From the NCBI RefSeq assembly GCF_003945595.2, contig NW_024104428.1:210106-274105 (forward strand): a stretch of DNA of 64,000 nt. The letters run 5' to 3'. A program made the position numbers and the translations under genes. A model generated the notes under the pieces. It was not told the DNA's origin. It saw only the letters and a program-made list of their open reading frames with translations, and searched no databases. Every line of letters begins with the position of its first letter. Within the stretch, counting starts at the first letter, position 1. This document shows, in pieces, positions 1 to 10,100 of this stretch. This DNA is from Pipra filicauda. Lineage: Eukaryota; Chordata; Aves; Passeriformes; Pipridae.

Positions 1-82
1 GGAGTGAAGCCGTGGCCCAGGGCACAGGAGCTGGCACTCAGGGCGTGCTCCGGGAATTTATAGAGGCAAGGGGTCAGACTAC
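1..82 (-). CDS. POU1F1: POU1F1 next coding exon, partial at window edge
   Basis: The minus-strand acceptor gctgctcag|GTAGTC (83/82) is followed by an open frame reading SLTPCLYKFPEHALSASSC then ALGHGFT, up to the first base of the window. This is the Pit-1 segment just before the POU-specific domain. The exon continues beyond position 1. The POU-specific domain, homeodomain, stop codon and 3'UTR are not in the window. Its first nucleotides supply GT to the split serine codon (after the 38-codon exon) or glycine codon (directly after exon 2), so both splice forms are in frame. Confidence 0.94.
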
Positions 83-1122
83 CTGAGCAGCACCAAAGAG
101 AAAACTCAGAACAGTTATTCTCTACCACTACACAGTAAAAAACCTCCCTTCACCATCTCATAATCCTGTAATATTCATTACATAACGTATGAAAGTATCT
201 AAGAGTGAGGATCTCTTAGGAGGTACTGTCTCTTTCTTGTCCGAACTCATGAAAACCACTCAACGGTCATGGCTATCTTATTATTGAGTAAACAGAAGCA
301 CTTAAATAACATAGCAAATAGTCCAAACCTAAACAAATAAAATCCAAGGTCTAAACTGGAATTAAGGGGCACATCTAGATTGACAGATCTATGTCGTTTT
401 AAGTCACCCAAAATTTGCCAGTCTCTACTTTCTGGTACAAAAAATATTTCCGTGTCAATGCCATGTGATGTATCCCATCTCGGATATGGGATACTCGGAT
501 GGGGTACTACCTTGGCTTGGCTTCAGCATAAAATTTCTTAGGGGAAAGCACAAAGGTAAAGACCTAAAGGCAAAAAAACCCTAAAACCCAAAACCCAGAA
601 CACATTCAAAATGATCCTTCTGGCTTAAAAAGAAATTACTCAAGGACAAACCAGAACTATCTTACATTACCTTTTGTTTACAAATATCAGACTTAACAAG
701 GAGATTCGGTTAAGAGTGAAGGCTGGTTTTTCTCTAGGTATTGTACATAGAGCTAAAGAGTCTGTGACCTAAAGGAGGGGTGGGGGGAATCACTGGGGAA
801 ATATTAACACTCCTCGGTGTATCTGGAGCAGCCAGTAAATTCCAGGTTCTCAGGACACCCTTCCCAATTTTCTAAATTACACAAAACTCTTTAGAAGAAC
901 TCAGAACTTCATTAACCTCCACTTCTTCCTCCATTTATTGGGGTTAGGGTTGTCTTCACCACCCTGAATGCTCTCACCAGTGTTGGAGGTTCTAACCCCA
1001 TACATGCCACACAGAGGATAACCACCAAAAAAAACCCAAAAAAAAACCAAAAAAAAGGAAAAATTTTTCTCAAAAAAAAAAAAAAAGGCAACCAAAAACA
1101 ACTTAAAAAGAGGAGGACTTGC
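83..1122 (-). other. POU1F1: POU1F1 intron after the 38-codon exon (GC-AG)
   Basis: Intron of 1040 nt. It starts gcaagt (donor GC at 1122-1121) and ends gctgctcag. An A-rich run on the plus strand (1027-1086, T-rich in the transcript) lies just inside the 5' end. No other feature was recognised. Confidence 0.8.
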
Positions 1123-1236
1123 TTTGCAAGGTGCTGACACTGTTTACCACGTTGGGATGGGGCATGCTGCACGTCTGTAAGATGCGAGTCTGGGAGAGAC
1201 TTGCCGACAGCATCTCTGGAGCTGAAGGTTTGATGC
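1123..1236 (-). CDS. POU1F1: POU1F1 38-codon exon (bird type)
   Basis: A 114-nt exon on the minus strand, coding for a segment that begins IKPSAPEMLSASLSQTRILQ and ends NSVSTLQ, before the phase-1 split serine. This matches the ~38-residue insertion in chicken and turkey Pit-1 between VMAG and SLTPC, absent from mammals (recalled, not searched). The acceptor has a strong pyrimidine tract (cggtttttttag|GCATCA). The donor is AAA|gcaagt, a GC donor. Only this boundary gives an in-frame product (CAA A|GT AGT gives Q-S-S). The nearby GT at 1118-1117 would add 4 nt and cause a stop. Both ends are phase 1, so skipping the exon leaves a mammal-like protein. The segment is Ser/Pro-rich and sits in the transactivation region. 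Confidence 0.93.
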
Positions 1237-2154
1237 CTAAAAAAACCGAAAAAAGTAAGGGTAAAAAGAAGAAAGGAGAAAGAATAAAGATGTGTTTATT
1301 TTGGAAAGAAAGAAAGTGAACTTGTGAGCAATATATTTTGTTAAATGTCTATTAACTTTGCCAAGGGATCTGAACAACTCAAGGAATGTTTGCAACAGGC
1401 ACATAAAAGCACAATGCAGTAGCAGCATTTGGACATTTGCACACCATGAAGGAAATCTACACTCTGTCCCTATGCAGATATATTCATCTAAGCTGACTAG
1501 CTTGAATATTTCCTTCGTTCTTAAGTGAAATAAAATTCTGAGCTTGATTTTGGTTTATTTCCAAATCACAATTATCTCCTGGGAGTTGTGTTAATTTGGT
1601 TCATGTCATTATCTCATTGACTGCTACTTGAATGGAATAGTCATTCTCACAGAATAACAGTTCCTCTTTCTTACTGAGCCTGGCACATGCAAAAATGAGC
1701 AGGATGCTAGCATACATTCATGAGTGTAAAAATCCATGACCATCTGTCTGATCTGCCTGCAGAATTCAGATATCTTTGCCTTATGCCCCATTTTATTTTA
1801 TATCTTTGGTCAGGGCTTTGTCAGCCCAGGCACTGGTAATATACAGGTATATTGGATATGTCACTCCCGGTCCCTCAAAAAGTGATTATCACCAGGAAAA
1901 ATGGACACAGGTTAGCAAAAAGAGCAGCACTCTCCCAGTTATGTAGAGAGAAATAAGATACAAAGTGATTTCATGAAAGATGCAGAGGTTTTGGGGAAAC
2001 TCTGGGCACTGACCCTGATTTCCTAACCCTTTTTCTAGCGCCTTAATCCAAATCCCATCTCCTTTAAACAATCGTCTTGGATTGGTCCCTCTAAAGGGAA
2101 ACTGCATAAAATCAACATGCAAATAGCTCACCCAGCTGAGGGTTGCTCTCTTAC
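1237..2154 (-). other. POU1F1: POU1F1 intron between exon 2 and the 38-codon exon
   Basis: Intron of 918 nt with gtaaga donor and a T-rich tract before ttttttag. The open frame of exon 2 runs on into this intron by chance, so retention would not cause an immediate stop. No repeat or other gene was seen. Confidence 0.85.
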
Positions 2155-2220
2155 CTGCCATCACCCCGTAGGTGGATGGTTGGTTTCCATAATGACAGGA
2201 GGGCACAGAGTAATGAAGTC
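2155..2220 (-). CDS. POU1F1: POU1F1 exon 2 (alpha-type acceptor)
   Basis: Sixty-six nt exon on the minus strand. Acceptor ccttggcag|GACTTC and donor GGCAG|gtaaga are both consensus. Joined to exon 1 (ACAG + GACTT) it restores the glycine codon and reads [19 protein letters not shown] then VMA, a block strongly conserved in vertebrate Pit-1. It enters and leaves in phase 1, so it can join either the 38-codon exon or directly the next exon without changing frame. Intron 1 is about 2.85 kb. An alternative acceptor 85 nt upstream is listed separately. Confidence 0.96.
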
Positions 2221-2305
2221 CTGCCAAGGCGCGTCCCGGCGTTGTCGTGGCAAAGGGAACACACAGGAGCAACACGAGTTTGGACCAAAGACAAAACAGA
2301 TGGGA
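2221..2305 (-). CDS. POU1F1: POU1F1 exon 2 beta-type extension, out of frame
   Basis: Between an upstream acceptor (cttatcag|TCCCAT, boundary 2306/2305) and the alpha acceptor lie 85 nt that resemble the Pit-1 beta insertion. Translated from exon 1 it starts [10 protein letters not shown], very like the known beta segment (from memory). The later part matches the beta/alpha junction only in another frame ([16 protein letters not shown]). Eighty-five is not divisible by three, so use of this acceptor shifts the frame. The shifted frame stays open through exon 2 and the 38-codon exon, then hits TAG at the start of the partial exon (82-80). With the 38-codon exon skipped it meets the same TAG. 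The extension may be a decaying isoform, or the extra base may be an assembly error. Confidence 0.75.
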
Positions 2306-5069
2306 CTGATAAGAAAACATGTGAGGATTCAAGACAGAGCCTTTAAGTTCAGAGGCAGAGAGTGCCCTTGTGCAGTTTTGGTGTGCAATCAGTAAGCATT
2401 TAGCTCTGGGCCATAACCATCAGGTAACACTTCTGGAAGTCCAGACAGTTTGCCAGGTCACAGCAGGTAAACTGCCAGTATAAATAGTGAGACACTCTCT
2501 GAGCTAAGACCAGAAACTGCCATGCTGTGGTCTTGTTGCATTGCTTTTAACATATTGTATGGTTATAACTCACTTTGCATACACTGCTTAGCGAGGGGAG
2601 CACTGAACTCTTTGGAGGAGACCACTTCCTCTCCTCACACACCTTTCACACACTGTCTCATTCAGTCTTACATAAAACCCAATTCTATGTTCTCAGAAAG
2701 TCACTTGCCTTCCCTGTCATGCAAACCCCACTGTGAACGAAGGCAGCAAGGAAGGCAATATTTTATACATGCCTAAGACCCGAGTTTCTGAAGGCAGCAG
2801 TGTGGGACACTTGCTTTGAGGCATCCAGAAGTCAGAATTTTTTAAGTGCCAATCCACAAAAAAAAACGTTTCAGAGTGCTTTGGCAAGGAGGTAGAGAAA
2901 CATGATGGTAGATTCTGGGCTCCTGTAAAAAGTTGGGCCTAAATAAACACTTTCTATCAGCAGCAAACACACAATTAATTTGCCTCTTGCGTTTTCACAG
3001 GGCTATTTCAGGTCTGTGTTCAGTAATAGCCAGGGCCTGAAGAATGAGACCATTTTTTTGCTGACTGTGAAATAAGAGCTATGGCTCTTTCTCATGTATA
3101 AGTAGGAATAAAAATGCACATACTGTCCCCTCTAACAACTGCTATAAAATATAATATTAAAAATTAATGTTCACGAACATTCAGATGTGTAAAACCACAT
3201 TTTAGAGAACATACTCCAGTTGTTCAAAACAGTATAATTAATTAGGGATTAGAATCCCTCTTTTTTACAACATTATTCGTAACAGTAAAATGTCCTGTTT
3301 AGATACACTTATACAGATATAAAATCTACTAAGACAAACATGCTTATACTAATATAAATGCACTGAAAATAAAGACTGTGTTAATAATTCTAATGCATGT
3401 AGAACGACACAACTTTTCTGTTGAGGTAAGATCTAAGTGTTTATTGGATTTTTTCCTATTATTACATAATCCACTGACTATTATTTTTATGCATGAAAAT
3501 ATAATTTTCAACTTGCTAATAAAGACTTAAAATTAAATGGTGAGGATGATCCTATTCAGATTAAATAATAACAATTAAAATGTTGAGGATAATGCAGAAC
3601 ATCAGCTGAATTACATGGCATAGTATTTGAAAAGAAATATATTCACCTTTTTGTGATGAAGAATTGCTACATCCATTTTTCAAAAAATTGACATTTAAAA
3701 TAAGTTGTTATTCAAAATTCTTTCACTGTTTCACTGAGCACAAATTCTCCCTATATGCTGTCACAAGAATAGCATTGTTTATTACAATAACTGAATCTAT
3801 GTATGAAATCTGTAAACCTTTAGTCATCATAATTGTTACTGCTTTCACGGGGTTATTTTTTTCACGAGGTTTGACCCTGTTTTTACAAGGTCATCTGCTA
3901 GATGTGATCCTGCAATCAAAATTTCCCAGGACTGCAGGGTCATTTTGTCCTTGGGAGGCAATTACAAAGTATCAAAACTTAAACTTGAAGCAGGTGAGCA
4001 TTTGCTTTTGGCTGGCTGTCATCATGTACCTCTTATTACAAGCCAGACAAATCTAGAAAACACTTCTGTGATACAGATACATAAATTTGACCTCATACAA
4101 AATTTAAATTCTCCTATTCCCCACCACTCCTGCTAACCAACAGATATTTTGAGCCTCCTGCTTAATGTGCAAGATCCTGTTATCTATTACCAGTGATCAG
4201 TTTTCACTACTTACCTGCTTTTGCTTTTCGTTAAAATGTTTTATTACCAATGCATTTCAGGAGAAAGCTAGTTTCTTGTTAAGACTCCAAATAAAATTCT
4301 AACCTTAATGCCATTTCAAATAAATCAAACTATGTCTTCTTCTGTTCTGGAAACCTTTCCATCAACAATTCCTGCATTCCAGAATCCCACTTCTGTACTA
4401 TTAAGGATGTGATAAAACTCTCTTTCTCCTTGTCTCTCTCTCAGATAGTTCAGTGATTGCATAGGCCGAGTATTTCAGTGCATATAATTGGGTTATATAC
4501 ACAAACATACCAAATTCAAAAATATTGTCAAGGCTTCTACTGCCAATTTTGAACATCCCACTTAAATCTTAGTCTTCATTCAGTATGCAATATGCCTTGA
4601 AAAGCAAGGTTTTTCTTTCTTTAAAGCTTCCCCAAGTGATATTTAGACCTGAGCTGTTTTAAATATATTTCCTATTTAAAGTAATTTATGTTATTTTAAA
4701 TTGTGGTTATATAATAAGCTTTCAATTAATTTACATGACACTTCTCATTGAAGACTATATAGTCGTAGCAACAGTGACAATGTTTGAAGCTGTTTTAAAT
4801 CAGTGTATTGGCAGCATATTTGAGCCTAATCTTGTAACAAATTTAGGGAAAGCTGCTCATTTAGCTAAAACACAAACATTTGTGATTTTCCTCGTTCACT
4901 CGTATGCAGAGTTTTGTGAAATTGCTTCTGCTTTAACATAATCCCAATCACACGTAACACTGACAACCGAGCACTTTAAATACTGCAGAACTTGATGAAC
5001 CCAGATCATCCAAAAAGCATCACAAAAAACCCGAGAGTTACTGAGAGCAAGATTATTTTGAAAAAGTAC
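2306..5069 (-). other. POU1F1: POU1F1 intron 1
   Basis: Intron of 2849 nt to the alpha acceptor (2764 nt to the beta acceptor), gtactt donor. AT-rich, no repeat recognised. Mammalian Pit-1 introns contain pituitary enhancers, but nothing here identifies one specifically. Short open frames inside it have no recognisable homology. Confidence 0.8.
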
Positions 5070-5211
5070 CTGTAGATACAACATTGGTGGCGTGGTTAGA
5101 GACATGCAGGCACTCTGCGGCGCTGTGGTGCATTATCAGAGGCAGGGAGGGAGAAGAGTCAGAATTCAGGGGTACAAAGGTGTCAGATGAAGTGAATGCT
5201 TGGCAACTCAT
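5070..5211 (-). CDS. POU1F1: POU1F1 (Pit-1) exon 1, coding part
   Basis: First coding exon of the pituitary POU-homeodomain transcription factor that drives growth hormone, prolactin and TSH-beta genes in the nucleus of pituitary cells. Read on the minus strand it encodes 47 codons beginning [10 protein letters not shown] and ending [10 protein letters not shown], closely matching the Pit-1 N-terminal transactivation region (family sequence from memory). The start is the ATG at 5211-5209, with a G at -3. The donor is CAG|gtac at 5070/5069, leaving one G of a split glycine codon. An upstream in-frame ATG at 5343 opens the same frame, but it lies only ~20-27 nt past the TATA box and so probably outside the mRNA. 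The 47-codon segment is free of stops and joins in frame to exon 2. Confidence 0.96.
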
Positions 5212-5338
5212 ACCCTCCAACAGGCAGGAGAGCCGCTCGTCCCCTGTTTTCTGACAGGACAGATCCTGCGCAATCCACGGCAGCTCAGACCCTATTCCCG
5301 GCTTTTTACCTGCATATGCATATACAGGAGGGCTCCAG
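5212..5338 (-). other. POU1F1: POU1F1 predicted 5'UTR
   Basis: Stretch between the start codon and the transcription start expected about 30 bp downstream of the TATA box (near 5335-5340). The exact start is inferred from TATA spacing only. It contains a Pit-1 site (5316-5324) and continues the exon 1 frame without a stop. Confidence 0.6.
5311..5324. promoter_or_regulatory. Pit-1 autoregulatory site, downstream (B2-like)
   Basis: TGCATATGCATATA contains a full ATGNATAWW match (5316-5324, plus strand) overlapping the palindrome TATGCATA. It lies ~15-25 bp downstream of the predicted start, inside the 5'UTR, where the repressive Pit-1 element sits in the mammalian gene. The pair of sites flanking the start suggests conserved autoregulation. 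Confidence 0.65.
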
Positions 5339-5362
5339 AGCACAGGGGAGGTCGTGTGCAGG

Positions 5363-5370
5363 TATTTATA
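5363..5370 (-). promoter_or_regulatory. POU1F1 TATA box
   Basis: TATAAATA on the minus strand, about 152 nt 5' of the POU1F1 start codon, within GTGGTATAAATACCTGC. A perfect TATA box at this spacing fits the tissue-restricted TATA promoter known for mammalian Pit-1. Expected start site is near 5338. Confidence 0.8.
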
Positions 5371-5385
5371 CCACTAGGAAATCCC

Positions 5386-5394
5386 TTTATCCAT
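5386..5394 (-). promoter_or_regulatory. Pit-1 autoregulatory site, upstream (B1-like)
   Basis: ATGGATAAA on the minus strand matches the Pit-1 consensus WWTATNCAT read in reverse (ATGNATAWW) at every position. It is about 50 bp upstream of the predicted start, the place of the activating Pit-1 element in the rat and human Pit-1 promoters. Binding is inferred. Confidence 0.65.
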
Positions 5395-5483
5395 TTTAAT
5401 GTTCTTTTTTTTCCCAGCAGTATTGCCATGCTGCCACAGAGCCTCCTTCCTTCCCACACAAACACAATACGCCTCCAATTAAT

Positions 5484-5513
5484 GGGGGGTCGGGGGGAGG
5501 GGGGTGATGGGGG
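5484..5513 (+). other. G-quadruplex motif in POU1F1 promoter
   Basis: Four G runs of 6, 6, 6 and 5 on the plus strand, separated by TC, A and TGAT. This satisfies the classical G3+N1-7 pattern. It is ~145-175 bp upstream of the predicted start and the G strand is the template strand. Folding is a prediction. Confidence 0.7.
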
Positions 5514-8229
5514 AAGAAGAGGGAAACCAGAGACACGATTTGACAGATATTTTCAATTAGATCTTTTGTAAAGGACAATGACCAGGAAAAAAAAAAATAT
5601 ATATAAAAGTATCGTAACAGTCGGTAGCAACAGAGAAGCTTAATGCTAAATAAGTTTCCACAGTTAACACCTGCCCCCAAAATCCCATCCAGGCAATTGT
5701 CTGGAAGGCAACCTGTCTGAGAGCTCAATCAGAAGTCTGCAACAGTCAAGAACCTATAGCAAAATAATCTGAATTAACCTAATTCCCAGGGCAGTTGCAC
5801 AGTGATTGTTTGTCTTAACCTACAATAGTACAAATCAGAGATGTGTAAAATGGAGCAGCTGTATCCAGGAGGATATTTTTGAACAGATTGCTTTACAATA
5901 GCATGATGTGCTAAATGTTTGTCTAAGATGAACTCTTGAAAGAGCCCACAGCATCACAAAAAATTCATTTAGAGTTCCTCTTACTAATTTATACTACCAC
6001 AGCACCTACAATCTTCTCCAGAAGATCCTAAGTAAAACCAGGATCTTTTCTCAAAGAAGTTGAGTGATTTTTTTTTGGCAGGAGATTGGAATTACTTTGG
6101 GTTACCCTAAAAATGATGAAAATTTCTGCAGGACACCGTAGTCACATATTTTGTGTATATGCAATAAAAGTGGAGTGTTCATTGTTTTGGTTTTTTTTTT
6201 TTTGTTTAGCTTGTTTTGGTTTGTTTTGGGTTTTGTGACCAAAGGTGGTTGGTCTTATTTTATGTAAAGATGATGATACTTTTTGTGTGTTTGGTATTCC
6301 TGACTGGTTCAAATGTCTGAACTAGAATTCTGACAATACAAACTTCAGATACACTAGGTGGGAGCAATCATACATGTCATTGCACCATTTTTCATGTATT
6401 ATTGAAGAAAAGAGCTATTGCATTGAGCCATTCTGTAGAAGCCCAGTTATTATATGTACATTTGTTTTGGGGAAGGTTGTGTCTGAGATTGTTGAGAAAT
6501 TTCATAAGAATTACTGCATAATGCAAATTGCACATGAGCTTTAACAGTGGTGAGGCTCTACATTCATAACCACTATCTATACATGCTCTTTCATACAGCA
6601 AAATATAAAAAAACTTCAAAATAGTTATTGCGATATTGTGGAAGATACTGTCATCAAATGAACTGCCATCTGCATTACTTTGGGCTTGGCCCAATGTAAT
6701 ATTAATGTCTGTGGATTCATATTAAAAATTTATTTTAATAATTTTCACCTCTGAGGTCCTTTTCTCCTTCAGTAAGGAGCACGATACATCTACCAGGGGC
6801 TTCAGCCCACATCCCTACTGGGATTTTGAAGCTATGGGAGAAAAAGAAACACTAAGAGTAACTTTACAGCCCTGTCCTTGGCAATTCTTTTTTCCCACAT
6901 CCCAACAGGTAACAAATATATCACTGCAAACTCACGTCTAGATGCAAACAAGTTGTAGCCTGTCCCCAAATACGGGATGGAGCTCACTTCCATTTTTCAT
7001 TTCCTCCTGAGGTGACACCATGCTAGCCACCACCTCAAATGAGTTTTTCATGCCATGGTTGTATTTACTGTTATGTTTTATAGTGCTGGATGACTTGGAT
7101 TTCTATTTTTTTGTGTGTGTTTGTGCTGTACCACCTTCTTCTCATTAAGGTAAAAACTTCACTATTTTTCATTTTGACTATGACCAAGTTTCTTTAGTCA
7201 TGTCCAGTTTAAAATAAAGTTGTTTGGTACAATTTTTGAGGATTCTGAATAGCTAGACTGTTACAGATCCCAGGTATTTGACAAATTTCACATGCATCAG
7301 GTGATGTATGAAATAAAGCTTGTTTCTAAAACGAGTAGCACCTCTCTTAAAGCCTTGTTACAACCCTCTGTTCTGCCAAGAAGGGCGCCTTGGTGGTGAA
7401 GTCCTGTCACACCAGCCACACTCAGCTCTTTGGCTGGGCTTCAGATTGCCTTACCCTGAGTGACCCGATGGCTCCCTATACTGTAATCTCATGGTCAGTT
7501 TTAAGGCTCTGCCTCACAGCAGAACAGTTGAGTGAAGGCTTCTGGCAGGAATTTTGGACCTGTGGCCGCTGGCTGAAGGAGGTCATTCCTTGTTTACACT
7601 TACAGGTGCCCTCAGAGCTTCAGTGGGAGTTTTCTGCCCTGATACATAGACCCCATTCTCCATTTGGATGGTGGTATGATGTCAGTAAATGTTACAGCAA
7701 AGCCCATCTGCTTCCTCAGTTAAACTGGCCTTTTGAGTGGGTGTTACTTCCATAAGGAGGAATGGGGAAAATGAAGATTTTAATGACTGAGCCCTTTTTT
7801 TACAGTCCACTGTGGGAGAACTCTGAGCTTACATTAATGTTTTCCCTTAATTCCAATCTTTATTCCATGTTAGTAGACTGATTCTTTTTCCACTGAATCT
7901 CTTCTGATTGAATCCCTGAAGAAATACCGAAGAAAGCCTTAAAAACCCCTTTGAGTTTTTGTTTAGACAGCATTAAGCTGTCTGTTTTCATGGCAAAAAG
8001 TTCCCTTGACATGGTTTTCTCAGCTTAGAAACAGCATTTCATTGTAGGCTCTCAGGACTGGCTGTGAGAGCCAGGAGAAACACCATCATTTTGCTCCATG
8101 GGAGCACAGCATCCCTGTTCCCAAGAGATGATCCCATGCTGATCAACAACATGGATTTTAAACCTCACCTTTGCCAAGCACTACATAATTGCAAAGAAAA
8201 TCTGGCACAATGCAGGTCTTGGCACCATT

Positions 8230-8265
8230 ATTCATTCATTCATTCATTCATTCATTCATTCATTC
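8230..8265. repeat. (ATTC)9 microsatellite
   Basis: Nine uninterrupted ATTC units. In the plus-strand open frame through it this gives a repeated Ser-Phe-Ile-His run, which is a sign that the frame is not a real gene. Confidence 0.95.
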
Positions 8266-8439
8266 CTTTTCCCAGGTCTCCAAACTCTTTTCTGGATAAA
8301 CCGAAAAATACAAGGCTTGTTTAAATAAAGACCTTGCAGAGATGGAAGTCTCTACGAGAATAATCACTATGATACTCCTACAGCTGAAATATGTCCCACT
8401 GAAACTAGCACTCACACACATTTTACATGCTATAGAGAG

Positions 8440-8530
8440 GTATGTGTGTGTACATATACATATATACACATGTGTAATATATATCCTCATATACATATAT
8501 ATACACAGATACTCATCTGTGTATATATCT
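8440..8530. repeat. AT/GT-rich palindromic low-complexity stretch
   Basis: Alternating purine-pyrimidine sequence built from TATATA, ACATAT and GTGTGT, with small palindromes such as ACACATGTGT. Probably a degenerated dinucleotide microsatellite. Confidence 0.75.
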
Positions 8531-10033
8531 CTTTTCCAATAATGCACCTTGGAGAACTTGTGGTTCTTTGGAAGTGAGCCTCACTTCTGCCTTCACTGTA
8601 CAGCTTTTTCTATTTCCAATACTACTGCAATTTCCATCCTGTCACCTCGTACATTTTTGCATGTAAATATTTGTCTGTCACGTTTCATTTTTATTCAGAA
8701 TACCAAAATTCCCAGTTTTTAAATCCATAATTTCGTGGTTAGTCTTCACTGTGCTGGGTATAAGCTATACCACAAATAGAAAAGAAAACTACATTTAGAT
8801 TTGTTTCTATTTTTCCACTGGCAGTCTTGCAGATACACAATAAAACAATGGGTTGCATATGATCTAGCTGCATTCCAGATTCTCAGAGTCCCAACTCTAC
8901 CAGGAATTTCAGTTTTATCATTCCTCTGTGTAGGGTGGTTTTTTTAATTCATGTTGCTGCTGGGACACTTCACTGCTCAGCAATCACGCAAAACTGAGGA
9001 GTCTGACCTAACAGTTCTGCATCCAAGCTCTTCCTGCACGAGGCTGTGTAAAAAGAGCATCTGCAAAACATAGTTAGGGGCCATTTCACCTGCAAAGAGA
9101 CTCTAAAAGATCCTTATTGGATCAGCAAATGCACAGTTCCTCCTCTCCCCATCATCACAGTTGGGCCTCAGCTCTCAAGCAGAAATGCTTTGCTGTTGCT
9201 GCAAAGACTACTTTGGAAAGCTGGTCTGGGCAGGCCACAGGAATGGCCAGGGTAGAACCTTAAATACAGATGTATGGACTGCTCCTCAGTATCACAAGTG
9301 CCCTTTATTTCTTAGGGACTCGTCTTCACAGAGTGAGCAGCCCCAGCAATAGGTGGTATCAAAAGGAGCTGGAAGTGTTGAGCATCACAAAAAGACAAGT
9401 CTGAGAGAGATTTCAGTATGTCTCAGAGGGCAAGTATTACACATACCAGTATTATCACACAAAGCCAGCGACCTGGATGGAAATAAGCACTAGTGATATA
9501 ATTGGAGATATAATTGTAATTTTTGCAGCATTATAGTATTTTCGGTAGTTCGCAATTCCTCCAAAGATCTGCACATTTACACAATTCTTCCCTTTGTTTT
9601 TGCTATCCAGAAAGATCTTTAACTGAAATGACAATGCTCATGTTATCAAAATACCTAAAATATAGAGGGATATCACAGATTTATGGTTTACTTCCCACAC
9701 TGTAAATGAAAATGACATATCTAAGTACATGTCACTGTGCAAAGGAAAACAAAAAATCTTCTTTCTTAGGTAAGACATAAGTTGATTAACTAACTGTCAG
9801 TGTAAGCCACGGATAGTTTCACTCACAACTGACAGGGAAAGAGGGTGGATTAAACATTTCCAAGGAAGACACTTTCCCAGGGACCAGCAAAATGCAATTT
9901 GCTTTTAAAAACCTATAGAAAGCTTATCTGGTCTTGCTGCCAAAGTCTGGCTCACGGGAGTCTGAGTGAAAAACATGTGTAATTGCATTAGAGCAAACAA
10001 TAGACTTTAAGCCTGATTTAGACCAAGTGGGAC

Positions 10034-10100
10034 TACTTGATAAAGACCAAAAAGAACGTAAGATTACTCGATAAAGACCAAAAAGAACGTTAAGATTACT
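10034..10100. repeat. Two-copy tandem repeat, 31-32 bp unit
   Basis: GATAAAGACCAAAAAGAACG followed by TAAGATTACT occurs twice in tandem (units of 31 and 32 bp differing by one T and one T/C change), plus a 4-bp partial third unit. The flanking 10.1-10.36 kb may be an old LTR, but no termini or target duplication could be fixed. Confidence 0.85.

Noticed and set aside
5212..5343. Longer POU1F1 N-terminus starting at the ATG at 5343
   Set aside because: That ATG is only ~20-27 nt from the TATA box, likely upstream of the start site, and the family starts at MSCQ/MTCQ.
7390..7755. 121-codon plus-strand frame
   Set aside because: Trp-rich product with no family resemblance and no splice context; treated as chance.
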